A DNA stretch of 64,000 nt from Aldrovandia affinis (Eukaryota; Chordata; Actinopteri; Notacanthiformes; Halosauridae): contig JAINUG010000015.1 of NCBI GenBank assembly GCA_029706075.1, forward strand, positions 3,445,154-3,509,153. Direction: 5' to 3'. How positions within the stretch are numbered: the first letter of the stretch is position 1; each line of letters begins with the position of its first letter. Under the pieces are notes generated by a model, which was not told the DNA's origin, did not search any database, and saw only the letters and a program-made list of their open reading frames with translations. Below, one piece after another: positions 22,376-35,145 of this stretch. The position numbers were made by a program, and so were the translations under genes.

Positions 22376-24015
22376 AATGATAAATGAACCAATTCATGGA
22401 ATGTCTTGCTTCCCTCCTATTTTTAGTCCCATTTTTTAAGCATACTTATTGATTAATATCAGACATATCTATTGAGTAATGATTTCATTCTGAAAGAACA
22501 TTTAACTGTAGTTGAAGTAATGTATTGAGATAAAAAAATTGCATCATGACATGTTTAATTATTTAGAGATTTTTATATTTACAAATTCAACTCTTGCTTT
22601 TAACTTTTTAATTTTGACATAATAAAAAACTGTAATAATCTATGTGCTAGATTTGAGTTTTGGAAAAGGGCCTTGGAGTGCTATGCCCCATGGTTTTGGA
22701 ACCACTTTCAAATTAGAACTTGTAATTTTATCATTGTGAGTGTTTGATTTCTTGTAGTGGCTAGTAATTACCATTGTATTTTATGTTCATACTATTTGAG
22801 CTGCCTTATTGACCAGGACCCCATTTAAAATGGTGCTTTATTGGTTAGTTAAAATTGAACAGTACTTGTTAACTGTTGTGTCCCATAGACATTCATCTTT
22901 AATTTGGCTACAAACCCAGACTGGCAGATGCAGTGCATTCCCAGAACTACTGTATATAACTGATCAAAAGGAAAAGATGATACCACAAGGAACAATTCCT
23001 AGTATTTCATTGCAGTTGTTCATGAAAACATTTGCCAAATGAACACTAATTGATCAGTTTGACTGTGGTATTTTTCAGATCATTGCAAGCTACTGCTCTT
23101 CTCCCATCTGTCAGGGATGTTGCATCATGACAAATAGTCATTTAGAATGGTGGGCCTCAAACTCCTATAATAACAGTGCAATTGGACAAGATATTATTTG
23201 AAAACCCATTGAAAACTAAGTTGATGCTGCTCTAATAAAACAAACATCAGGACATGCATTAACATTGCATCTAATTCATTTAAATAAAAGTTAAATAAAA
23301 GTATCAATATGGCCAGGCCATGAGAATGGCCAATGCTGGATCAGTCTGAGAGCACTGTACAATGTGACTTTACAGTCATTGATACCAGCCTGATATTTCA
23401 CAAGTAATATGCAAAAACAACAGTAGTGTAAAATTGTTACAATGATGTTGGTGTATTATAATTGAGACAGGAAAAAAACTCCACATTGAGATAAACTAGA
23501 GGTAATATGCTTTGGTGTAACTACTTTATGTCGAACTGGCATTTCCATACAATAATAATGCATACAAGGTTGCAAACTTGTAACACTGATATTGATATTT
23601 GGTCACTAGATCAATAGTATCAGCATTCCCAGATGGGGAAAATGTAGGACTGGACCATGTGTAAAAGAGTAGTTACTCATTCCTAAAAGTTGTTTCCTAA
23701 ATGTTCCATACATTTTGATGTAAAAAAGCAAACTTGAATGCAATAGTCAAAAGTGTAATGTGGTTGGCCTGAAGACTTTCACTTTGAAATATGTATGTGG
23801 ATTAACTTAAATATTATTAAAATATCTTCACTCAAATCCATGAAAGTCTACCTTTAAGCTTTGTGAAAAACATTTTGTCAAATAAAACGACCCAGGGCAT
23901 GAACTTGGACTATATATGAATTGCAGACAACACTAGAGATCACCATACTTTCATTATACACATGACCATTCCAAAACTCAAATGGTATAACAAAACCATA
24001 TGCCTTATACAATTT
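22376..24015. other. AT-rich unique sequence
   Basis: No repeat, exon or RNA gene was recognised. Confidence 0.5.
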
Positions 24016-24038
24016 TCACACACACACATACACGCATG

Positions 24039-24078
<40 letters not shown>
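24016..24078. repeat. (CA)n microsatellite, interrupted
   Basis: CA repeats are broken once by 'tacacgcatgcacgc' at about 24029-24043. Confidence 0.95.
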
Positions 24079-24079
<1 letters not shown>

Positions 24080-25751
24080 TTCCAGTGCAAAGGCAGATAA
24101 AACCTTTTTCCTTGTGTAAAAATATTTAGAATTGCTCTAAATATTTGTAGTCATAAATACAAACAAAACGGTTGTCCTTGTAACAGTCATATTTCATTAT
24201 TTATATGTTTGTCCTATACATGTTAGTACTACACTAGTACTACTATTTATACTACTACTAATACTAATTCCATCTATTATTACACATTCAATTACAGTTT
24301 CCTTCCAAGTGCAACAGGCAAATATAATCACAATCTACGAAGAACAATAAAGTCCAAATGCACAAACTGCAGGAATACAGGAAGTACCAAGATATATGAT
24401 GAGAATTCAGGGTAGATCCACCATTCACACCATTCATTTTATTTTAAATGTTTTCTGCCTTATTGTTCCTGCTGTATGTTTATTTGCAAGTAGACTGTGT
24501 CTGTTAGATTTAATTCATTTAAATGCAAATTATTTTGGTTCAGTTAGCTTAAAAAAATACAGCCAGGTCATGTATTAGCAACTTTGACAAAATGCTAATT
24601 TTGACAAAAATCTGAATAATCCTCCTACTGTGTCCATCGGTTTCCATGGCAAAATAAATGAATAAGTAAAACAACATTAATAGAGATGGATGTAGGGGCA
24701 GCATTGTGGACAATTCTGTTTGTTTGAATTCCGTTCAAAGACAATTGTTTACAATGAACTTAAACATTTCAGTAATTCCTCTTTTAGGATATAATTAAAC
24801 ATTTGACTGAGAAGTACACAACCAATACATTTGAAAAAAACGTGTTTTGGGACTGACAAAAAACAATATTTATACAAGACCACATCCCCCTTTCATTTCA
24901 TCTCCTCTCGATCAACAAAAATCATTCTCAAGGACAAAGGAAGCTGATTATCCCCAAAAAACAGTATTATCTACATCACACCAGAAGATGGCAGTCATTG
25001 CATAGAAAACATACCAACATCGAGCATGCACTATTGGAATATTGTGATAAGCAAGCTAGTAATTTTCAATTAATATCTTGATGGAAATGCATTTTAAGTA
25101 CAATTTTGACATGACATTATTGCGTAATGATGAAGCTGTTCTAAACTGAATTAAACCTTATGTTAGGATCATATTAGAATTCAAGCGTGGTCAGTAGTAA
25201 ACACGGCATATTTTACAAAGACAAATATAAAAATAGCACTTTCCTAGTATATCTGTCAAAGATTCATTTTAGAAGTAATGATGCTAATACTAGTTTGTTT
25301 ATAGGCTAAAATGAAAGCAGATTCTGGGGAGGCTACTGGCAGGTGTGCTTTACTGCATGTTGTGTCATGTCAGTTTATGTGTGCATACACAACTCTGCAC
25401 CATCTGGCCTCAGTAGCCAATTACAAATCAGACCATTTAACACATACCAGCAAATTTTACAGGGCAGCCTGAGAGAACAAAAGCATTTCAAATGGAAAAT
25501 AAGGGAGAAATAATACCGACATCAAAAAACTAGAGAATAAACACAAAAAAAAGGTTTTTGAATAGATTTGAAAAGAAAACTGATAAACATTGCCCTCTGT
25601 CTACCCTCTATCTGAATAAGCAAAATCATGCACTCCTCCTGTCATAACTCATGCATGTTATTTTCATTTTTCAGCACCAATTTAAATTTAAATCTGACTA
25701 AAAACATTTTACTGTGGCATCATACTTCAAACTGCTGTAATTACTATTGCG
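24079..25751. other. AT-rich unique sequence
   Basis: There is a short ACT-rich patch at about 24225-24270. Nothing else is recognised. Confidence 0.5.
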
Positions 25752-26163
25752 CACTGGTTCTCCTGAGTGGCTCAGTCGGCAAATGTGCAGGCTGCTACCG
25801 GCGCAGGTTTGAGTTTCGGCTGTGTCATTAACCAACTGTGAATGGGAGTCTGCAGCGGAGGGACAGAATTGGCCTCATTTCGTCAGGGTGGGTTTAAGTT
25901 GGCCAGGGTTCCGGAATTAGTTTCATCCAATGATGTGGCAGGCGCCCGCAGGCTACCAGGTGTCATCACTTAGAGATCTCCTCTGATTGCCGTTTGCTCT
26001 CTCCTATAGTACTGTGTAGCCTGTAGGGTGCAAAACAGTCACTGGCTCACAGACAGGTGCATCAGAGGAGTGTGTGCGCTTCAGTTGCAGTGCTTCTTAC
26101 ATGTACGGGTGGCACGGTGACTTGAGAGGTTCAGGTGATTATTCCAAATTGAGGGGAAAAGAC
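25752..26163 (+). mobile_element. tRNA-derived SINE with distinct body and shared tail
   Basis: The head contains TGGCTCAGTCGG, an exact match to the Pol III A-box consensus, followed at tRNA spacing by a decayed B box 'ggtttgagtttcgg'. The body reads 'gtgaatgggagtctgcag' and then 'acagaattggcc'. The 3' end 'ttccaaattgaggggaaaag' is a variant of the tail on the 4.6 and 62.9 kb SINEs. No target duplication was found. Confidence 0.7.
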
Positions 26164-27302
26164 GACAATGGTATATTATTGTTTAAAAAAACTTTTCATT
26201 AGAATTGTGATCAACATTTTATACCAACATGCAGTATGCCACCTGGTCAGTAAAAAAAATCTGCTGTTTTGCAGATACACAAATAATGAAACAAATTTGA
26301 TTAAGCTAATAGATAATGCAATCATCGTTTAAAATGGGCGTCTGTAAACTGTTGCCACTTATTTATAAAAACAATAATATTTTATGACAAGATGAGATTC
26401 AGCCCATCTAGGCTCATTTGCCACACATTTACTACACATATCTACCTAGCTGGACATGGAATGTATCATTTTAGTAATGATTCTTGTGGATGGCTAGACA
26501 ACACTACAGCTATATGTTGACAAACCTATATCTTACTTTCTCATCAAGAAATTAATTTACTGTTGAGATGCAGTCTTGATCCTGTGGTCCTAGTAAACAT
26601 GGTCTTGGTATGGGTCTCTCAGCCATCAAAAGTCTATATGGGACTTGATCTCAGTATATAATCTCAAAGAGATAGACAAAACTGCAGTTTTAGACAAGAC
26701 CATGTTTTCTCTCTCCAGCACGCTCAAGACAATGACCTCATTCCACCAGAAGTCTGCGTCAGATGGTTAACACCGTGGATAATTCACTACTTGATTGATT
26801 GAATGCATGAGTGAGTCATACAACTCATGGTGAAAAAGACGACAAACAATGGAAGTGTTGTTTTATCTGCAAGCCTCGATCTGCAATTGAATTAATATTA
26901 TTCTAGCAACACCGACCATTTAGCGGAGTACAACCGTGAATCAGCCTTGAATACTTGCATGCTAGATGATCACAGTTAGCAAGCGTACAACTAATTGTCA
27001 AGTGAATTAGATAGTTAATGTCGTACCAAGCTAAAAACTTGGCAATATTTGAACATTTCAATACAATTATATCAATAAATTGTCATGCTCTATGATCTTA
27101 GCGGTCTTATTAGTGATGCAATTCTAATATTCAATATTGCATTTTGATTTCAGTCTTAAAAGCTTGCTAGCTTGACTATTTCTTCTTTGCAAAATGCAAG
27201 CTAATAGCATAGACCTCAGGTTTCAGAAAGCCCAATGCATGATTATATAGATATTTTTAGAACATTTTGAGGGGAAAAGTGAAAAATGTGATTGTATTCC
27301 AT
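26164..27302. other. Unique sequence with a long-range inverted pair
   Basis: 'acatggtcttg' near 26597 is complementary to 'caagaccatgt' near 26695, with about 85-90 nt between. The interior is rich in 'gtctc' and 'cttgg', as in a fish repeat made of 'cttggtct' words. No target duplication was found. Confidence 0.35.
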
Positions 27303-27687
27303 GGCATGGTTAAATACTGAGTTCTGATTGGTCGAGAGTGTTGATCATTTTCCAGTAAAGCAAACAGAGAAACATAAGGCATGGCTATTTAGTAGTTCCA
27401 GCTAAAGTCGCCTTATCGCAGTTCCAAATCAATACACAAGACATTTAATATTATTTAAAATGAACATACCATTCACTGAAAACAACAGCAAAGTAGTAAC
27501 AATTTAACAACAAAAACACAAGTCTAAAAATTGTGTTTAATTGTATTTTAGTGTACATTTATTTCTGTTGCATGGTAGAAGCCATGGCAGAATAGAAATA
27601 AACTACTCTAGGCTGTGCAGTTGAGCATGAAAATGAATCACTTCATCAGCCTCTGCTTTACTTCAGGACTGCATCACACCACCCTGT
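27303..27687 (+). mobile_element. Unclassified palindrome-ended interspersed repeat, copy B
   Basis: This aligns with the reverse complement of 4009-4417: 'ctgattggtcgagagtgtt', 'cagttccaaatcaataca', 'aaaacaacagcaaa', 'tttatttctgttgc', 'ggctgtgcagttg' and 'gcatcacaccaccctgtc' occur in the same order. The hairpin end of copy A is degraded or absent here, leaving only one arm. The two copies are inverted relative to each other and about 23 kb apart. Confidence 0.6.
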
Positions 27688-27800
27688 CTTGGGGGGTCTG
27701 GATCTTGAATCTTGGGATGTCTAGTCTTGGTCTGGGTCTTTGGGGGTCTTCATCTGAATCTGAATGTCTGGGTTCCGGGTCTTGGGACTATGATTTACAA
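27688..27800 (+). repeat. 'GTCTTGGGTCTGG' low-complexity tract
   Basis: Repeated words of the type 'ggtcttggg', 'gtctggatcttg' and 'gtctgggttccggg' fill about 110 bp directly after repeat copy B. This could be a decayed minisatellite or part of a 'cttggtct'-type fish repeat. Confidence 0.45.
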
Positions 27801-29103
27801 TATTTTGCAGATGCATATGCTAGCTAGTGATGTTACCTTATTTACATGACCTTATAACTACACAATGGTACAACTGAACAGGTCAATTGCCACCTCTTCT
27901 TATGAACAGTCTCTAAATTGTGGATATTATGAATTCCATATGAGAAAGTTGCACCTAGATTACTCCAAACAACAAAAAATATAGGTGACAGGGTATAACT
28001 AAATGTCTGTTATAACCTTTACATTTCATTGCACAGGCAAAGTATATGAACTAAATGCGGAGTATATGTGTACACTCTTTGGCTGTAATTTAATAGCCTA
28101 TGCCATCATTATGTAATTGAAAGTATATTGAGCATCCACTTTCCTATAAAAAAACATTCCCCAGTGTTATTCACCTCATATAACATGATCAATAACAGAA
28201 TCAATATAATCGGTGTCAACAGCGCTGCATGTCCAGTGCCTTGCAGCTCATTAAAAAGGCACGTTGGAAGTATTATGTACATTTTGAAATGTTCTTTCAA
28301 CACTGACCATTTTCCCCAAACTATACAGTACCTGTACTTACAACATAATAGATATGTAAAATACAGCTGTATAATGTATAATATACTATAATGTATGATA
28401 AACTGTATTTGAATAATGTTTAAGACTGATAATGTTACAATATATGGAAATCCCCAGAGCAATGTCCAGCAAATTGTTCAAAGGTATGTGGCAAGACATC
28501 GATAGATGTGCATGAATTATGCAGTGATTTATTGTAAATGGCAAAGTACGGGCTCTGAGCTTCACGAGAATTATGGTGACATTATGATGGATTAGTGTGT
28601 TAGTGACACAAATATTATCCCCTTTGTGTTATAGATGTATGCAATGTCATAGATGCAGCTGTGTGAAAAAGAAAAAATATCAATACGAATATAAATCAGA
28701 CTTGTGTTTGACAGTAGCATTTTTGTTCAATGTTTTCCATCAACAATGGGCACATACACACACACACACAATAGCTCTCATTCAAATAATGATGCAATAG
28801 GTTCCCAGAAGGGCCAGTACTTGAAAATAAAAACCACTAGCACTTACGATACGGGTGAAAAAGCTCAAAGGCATTGAAAATATATCTTCTCCATCTTTTC
28901 ATCTTAATATTAAATGTTCCAACTTAAAGTACAGTAGTGTTTCACATTCCACTTATCAAGTCAATGCAATTGATATGGCTTCTAAAATGACTATAAAAGA
29001 TGACAAGATGATTAGTAACAACTTCCAGAAAATTAGGCATTCTGAGCAGACACAAGTTTAGTCTTTCTTCTGAGCCTATATGCTGATGCATTTGTATTTG
29101 TAG

Positions 29104-29106
<3 letters not shown>
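27801..29106. other. AT-rich unique sequence
   Basis: A minus-strand frame of 117 codons at 28109-28462 is rich in Ile, Leu and Tyr, as random AT-rich frames are, and has no recognisable motif. A plus-strand frame overlaps it. No gene is called. Confidence 0.5.

Positions 29107-29174
<68 letters not shown>
29107..29174. repeat. (TA)n microsatellite
   Basis: About 68 bp of uninterrupted AT dinucleotides, flanked by 'gataat' and 'ttattattttt'. Confidence 0.95.
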
Positions 29175-29178
<4 letters not shown>

Positions 29179-31367
29179 ATTTTTATTTTTTTCACTGAGA
29201 CTTCCTGAGTGGTCCTAAGGTCAAACTAAAAACTTTGATCATTTGGTTTATACAACATATTACTTTAAATCACAATGCAATAGAAATAAATGTTTTTGTT
29301 TTGCATCCTCCCACACTCTTTTTGCATTCTTTGTTTTGCAGAGAATGCAAAACACCTTCTATATAGACAACTCTAAAATTGTGGTTACATGGAACCAGCC
29401 CAATATGCACTTCAGCATTGACCAGTTTAATTTTTTTTCTCCATTATAGTTATCAAGGCAAGTGATGTGCTGAAAGACTCTACATTCACCTTGAGAAAAG
29501 TCTAATTTCAAAGCTGGATTTAAATGCTACAAAGTTTGGCATTTTCAAGGGAAAAGCCTTGTTATTTACCCACAAGAAATGCAAATAACTATCATATTCC
29601 ATTGCTGCTCATTGTTGAAACTGATATTTCCTAGGAGTTTCAAAGTAATAGACTGAAATAAGCCAACAAAACATTTACTGAATATAAATCTGTAGCAAAC
29701 ACTAGATGTTAATACATTTTCTCCAAAGGGACACTGCAAAGCATTGGTGGCAGTGCAATCAAGTAAACAAACATTTTCATCCAGGATCCTGTAATATGAG
29801 TCTAAACTGAAGGTCAAAAAGAATGGGAGGACAAATATATTGGGTGGATATTACCAATTTCTCTTTAGTCTTTCGCCCAGTCATTGCTGAACATCTTTCT
29901 GACACTGAGCTATTTCAATGGGAAATCACTTTTTTCCTTCAAATTAATGTGTGAAAATGGATATAAACACAATGGTGTGCTCGGTACAAAGCCGGTCAAG
30001 TCATTATTACAATTTCCAGTAGATATGAATAGAATGAATAGAATGTAATAGATAAGAGTGCTTAAGAATGTGCCCTATGAAACAACAATGTTTCATTGTA
30101 AAAACAGATTTGAAATCCATACAGATATAGGAATGATATAAAGTCAAAAAATAGCAAAAAACCATACTTGCATTCACAACTGATAGCCATTTGCCTGTGA
30201 ATGGGTGTTTGTAAATATCAGTCCTATATTCAAATTAAAAAATGCAGTGATAACATTAAACAGCCTTTGGTACATGATGAATACATAAAAGCACAGAATA
30301 CATAAAAGTGATCTCCCCTCACATCCCTGGGGGTATGCTGTTGTGATTCATCTGGTGTGCAGGGCTCAGTGAACACTTTCCTCTTCTCAGAATTTCCCTC
30401 TGAAGTGAGAAGTGGTGTCTCTGAGCAAACCATGCCCACAATGGGTTACATTACAAATCTCAACAGAAATGTTAGCAACACAAAAAACCCTCATATATAC
30501 AGAGCATGTACACATAACACTTTGACAAAAATTTCACAAAAATTAAACAAGCACTGTTCCAAAGTAATGCTCCTCATATTTTCCTATATTCATTCAAGTA
30601 CCTTGGCCCTTTGTGTCTTCATCTTGCCATCTCAAGATAATGTGTGTGATCTTCAAGCGTGTGATCAATAATCTCAGCAGAAATCTGTGCTGAAGGTCTG
30701 ATGTGCTTGTGGTAATGTAAAGAAATGTTATAAGTTATACACAGTTTACACTCAACAAATATTTAACATTTTCTCCTTTTAATGCATACACAGTTTGGTT
30801 GTGCTGTATGAAAAAACTAAGTAAGATTTTTCATAGCACCAATTTACTGTATATTCATTTAGTATCAAAGTTATGTTTGTGCATAGTGAAGATATTACAA
30901 ATAATAGCACATCAAGTAGCTCCATACTGCATTACATTATTACATCTTAAGGAAAATTTCAATACACATTTAAAAAAATGTTTTAATGTCTATTCTTTTC
31001 CCGTGTGTCCTGCAATTGGCAACTATGAACAGATGGTGCTATTGGTAGAAGTAGATCTGAACAGATGATGTTATTGGTTGAAGTAAATATTGACCAATGC
31101 AGATAATTCATCATTATTGGCATGGAGCATTTATGATTATGTAATCTGCAGAAAAATTAAGAAGGAGAAGATGAAGAAGCAGACGAAGAAGATAAGGAAG
31201 AAACATAAAATAACCCTAGTTTGTGGTTGTGTGAAGGAGTATTTTGAATTATGTGGGTTTACATGAGTTTAGAGAGTACATGCATTAATATTTAGGATTG
31301 AGAGTCTAATCATTGTAGTTATTTCTGTACAAGGCCCTGAACATTGCCTGACTCTGTTCTCTATAGG
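29175..31367. other. AT-rich unique sequence with a purine tract
   Basis: A GAA/GAAG-rich nearly pure purine run occupies about 31157-31205. Otherwise nothing is recognised. Confidence 0.5.
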
Positions 31368-31440
31368 TATAGATATAGGGTAAACCCCGCCAATCCGTAA
31401 CTTGGTGGATGGCATGCTTACCATCCACATAAAACCAAGT
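31368..31440 (+). repeat. Short 'GGTATAGGGT' repeat, copy 2
   Basis: 'tataggtata', 'atagggtaaaccccgccaat' and 'ccgtaacttgg' match copies at 9881 and 33486. The inner part 'cttggtggatgg' pairs with 'ccatccac' and 'accaag', so the unit may fold. Confidence 0.5.
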
Positions 31441-31789
31441 AGGTAGGGAGAAGTGTGCTTGAGTGCGCATACGCACACTCACACTCACACACTCACTCAG
31501 CCATTCCTTCAATTTCTAGGTACAGTATTATGGACTTGCATTGAATTCACCTTCCCTTTACTATCAAGAGAGCAAATGTACTTTCCATTTATTCACCTAT
31601 AACTTTGCAATAGGAACTATTCTGGTGAAGGACAGACTGTGACAACAAATTCTCCTGCTGTATGTCACAAACGCTTGATGTTAAAATTGAATCCAACTAT
31701 CATTGCAGACATAAAAATGGACATGTCCTGACATGGGGAATACATTTTTGTTTTTAATTAAAACTGTGGCCAAAACACAAATGCCACCC

Positions 31790-32310
31790 ATTAAAAACAA
31801 GAGACAATGCTGGAGTATCAAATGTGATCTTTGCATAAATCCCTGTGAGCTTGCAAGCTCAGTTTGTGAATGATTTCAGATGTCGGTCTGAAGCCAAGAT
31901 GACCTTCAAATTTGAGAGGAATCAATGCCTTAAAACAACAATTGCGCCAAGCCCACGCAGCAAGGGTGCCTGCACATTCTGACACGGGCACCCCATGTGT
32001 TACCCTCACATTTATTATTGCACGTGAGGAGGTTTCTCTGGGGTTCTGTTACTTACAATTCCCAAAGAGGTCAAATATTTTTTCCCCCGACTTACCTGAC
32101 CAAATGGGTCTCTCCTTTTTTTGTGTAAAAGGCCCCTTAGTGACACCAGTGGGGGAATCAAACTCTGAATAATACATTCATTGAGCTTCTTAATTAGCAG
32201 GGTGAAGGTGAATGTGGAACAGCTGAGCCCAATAATGAGATGTCAGACTCAGTAGCTCAGTCCGAAAAGGGATTTTATCCTCTCCTTCTGTCAAAAGGAA
32301 CGGCAGGATT
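31790..32310. promoter_or_regulatory. Candidate conserved non-coding element
   Basis: A single-copy GC-balanced block includes 'gagcttcttaattagcaggg' at about 32183-32202 (TAATTA core). There is no recognisable exon or repeat. Frames of up to 86 codons lie here on both strands but show no motif. Composition and motif content suggest regulatory DNA, which is inference. Confidence 0.25.
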
Positions 32311-33485
32311 TTTCAAAGCCACATTAAGGGGGGGGTGGGGTATCTTTCTTTTGCATTCCCACTGGAGAGAACTGACATTTAAACAGCTAAAATAACCCTC
32401 AAGTGGAAGGGACAATTTGATGACATGTAGGGTACCTGTATTTGAGCAAAGAACCAACAATCCAGAGCAAGACATTGGTTTTACCCAATAATAGAAATTA
32501 CTGAAATGTACAGTTTTTTTGGTCTTTTTCCTGTTTGCACTACATGTAATGACTAATGATTTTAATACTGTATGGAGCTACTTGATGTCTTATTTTTATT
32601 ATCATTACTATGCCAAACATAACACTGATCCTGCATGAATATACAATAAATTGTGCGGTGAAAAATGCACTCTCTTTTTTCATAACACAAACATACATAT
32701 GTTATGAGGAGAAAATATTGAATATTTGTTCAAGAGTTTAAATTGTGCATACCTTGAAATAGTTTTACATTGTCACAAAGCGCTTCATCAGACTTTCATC
32801 GCACATGTTCAGCTGACACGAGCCAAGATTGCACACATTGGTCACACAAATAAAGACGCCATTTTTTGAGATTGCAAGATGAAGAAACACAAGGTCAAGT
32901 TACTTGAATGAATGTAGGGAAACATGGGCAGCATTTGTAACAGTGCTTGTTTAGTTTCTGATAAATATATTGGTGAACGTTTAGATGTAACTTAACTAAT
33001 CATTTGGTATAGGCATACTTTTTATATCAATAATTTGGTGTAGACAGATTTTAGGAATTGTGTTCAGAGACTAATGCTTTGTATATGTGAGTGACTTGGG
33101 CTTTTTTAGTAAAAAAAAAAAAAAATTGATACCACATATTTTTAAATTGTAGCACACATTAGGGGTGAGGATATTAATATGACATGTATGAATTTAAAAG
33201 TGTAAAGACAATTAAGTCATGGTATTATATCCTTTGAACTAGTCAGGGTAACACATATGGCTTTCACTGAATTAATAAAGTAATTGCTGAATACCTTCCA
33301 GACATTAGCAGTATTGTGTTCACTAAAGACTGATTTTTTAAACACAATCCTTCTGCTACAACAGGTTTGTTAATAGCATGTTTCATGCCATTCAAGAATG
33401 CTCCTGTTATATATGTTATAATTCTGTATATTGGTCTTGTAATGAAGCCCTATGCAAACCTAGTGGGAAAAGTGCCATATGGGTA
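32311..33485. other. AT-rich unique sequence
   Basis: It has a short poly-G run (32329-32341) and a poly-A run (33111-33125). Nothing else is recognised. Confidence 0.5.
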
Positions 33486-33575
33486 TATATAGGTATGGGT
33501 CATGCCTCACCAACCTGTAATTTGGCAGATGACAAACCTGCCATCCCAATAAATACCACGCCAAACCTATACATC
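33486..33575 (+). repeat. Short 'GGTATGGGT' repeat, copy 3
   Basis: 'ataggtatgggtcatgcctc', 'accaacctgtaatttggcag' and 'ctgccatcccaataaata' match copy 1 at 9881 over most of the unit. The segment ends 'ccaaacctata', which is roughly the inverse of its start. Confidence 0.55.
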
Positions 33576-34956
33576 TGAACATCTGAAGCTAAATTCTAAG
33601 GGAAATGTATGCCATTGGCATATAAACTATATTTATCAGACATCCCTGAGGTTTGATTCAATAGCTGACAATTTTATCAAGGGAATTATTGTTGATAGGA
33701 CATTTTTGTGCAATGGCATCAATACAACCCGTCGTTTTAACACACACACACACACACACCTGCAGGACCACACATGCAGCATAGTCCACAGGTGCACAAA
33801 TTCCTTAGAGTATGCTTCCTGGGTTTCATTTGGAGAATTTATAAATGAGATGTTGGTTGCGGAAATCAGCTGTTTGCATGCAGGTTTGCCACAACAGAAC
33901 AGATGAAGGAACCTTTGCACAATTACTGTGAAAAATCAATTCTCTCCAATTCATTAGAGCTCTTTGGATCATATTGCCACAATGCTTATGAATTGTCAAT
34001 GATTTATCCATAGGTTTTGGAGGCTGAATGCAGCTCAGTACTTACAAGCTTTTACTTCTTTAACTATGAGTGGCTCTATCTTTACAGCAAACCCCATGAC
34101 CACTGGTGGGGTCATCAGTCAACCAAGATAAAAATATATCTTTCTTATGCATCTTTTCTTTCATCCTACATGACACATTAACCATACATTGCTTTACTGA
34201 TCATTTTGTGGGCAAAACTACTGGTTGCAGAAAAATTTAAAATTCCAGCTGTAAGCACTGCTTCTTCAAATTGGCTATGGTGTAATGTTACTAGTGGATC
34301 AACAAATTGAAATATTTGTTTGAAAGGCCTATTTTTTGTAGGCCTTCAATGTGTCTCATTGAGCACTCGACCATGTTTCATTTATACAACTGACTGGTTA
34401 GCTATCTAGTTAGTTATACTTTGAGGCTTTTAATCATTTCCATAGTTCCATAGTACAATTTTATCTTTAACCTAGCTGGCAGGCTAGCTAGCAGCTGTAG
34501 GTATGCTGCAGTGTTTTGTACAGTTCTGTCGGCTAATAATTGACAGGAAAACATTTATTCCTTCAACATATACATCACCATTAATACGAGCTACGCGCAA
34601 TTTTAAAGCAGCATTATTATTTGTGTTACATTGACATACAAACACGGTTTAGCTACTATTGTCAACTATGTTATCAATACAAAAACTTAATCTGCGTCAC
34701 CATAATTTATATCAGCATTAGTTACATCAAAATACTTAACTGCATCTTCCATAAAGCTAGCCTCTTAGCAACCTAGGTATGGTTAATGAACTAATCAACA
34801 GAGGAGCTGTGCCACTGATATGATTAGGGTCTGTTAGTGTCAGATGGTAGGCTAATCTGAGCATCACATCAGAGGTGGTGCCAAGCACATCAAATTCTCT
34901 TTTATCATCAGGATCTGCTCATAGTGAATGCACATTATTACATTACTTGATCCATA
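33576..34956. other. AT-rich unique sequence
   Basis: A (CA)10 run lies at 33740-33760 and a GCTAGC patch near 34470-34500. Nothing else is recognised. Confidence 0.5.
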
Positions 34957-35145
34957 TGCTAGACCAGTGGTTCCCAACCCTCTCCTCTGTGCGTGTGAAA
35001 ATCCACAACCAGCACATCCGCCTCAACTAGTTAACTATTTAATGAGCATTGATTAGTTGAATCAAGTGTGCTGGTGTGGAATTAAACAAATATATGGACC
35101 AGCTGGTGGTCCCAGAGAAGAGGGTTGGGAACCAGTGTGTTAGAT
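34957..35145. mobile_element. hAT-type miniature element with imperfect 8-bp duplication
   Basis: The 173-bp element (34965-35137) begins CAGTGGTTCCCAACCC and ends with the near inverse GGGTTGGGAACCAGTG. The 8-bp flanks TGCTAGAC and TGTTAGAT agree at 6 of 8 positions. hAT transposons make 8-bp duplications and have ends starting CAG. There is no coding frame. Confidence 0.75.

Noticed and set aside
28109..28462. 117-codon minus-strand frame as a membrane protein
   Set aside because: Hydrophobic content matches that expected of AT-rich random frames, an overlapping frame exists on the other strand, and there is no splice or promoter support.
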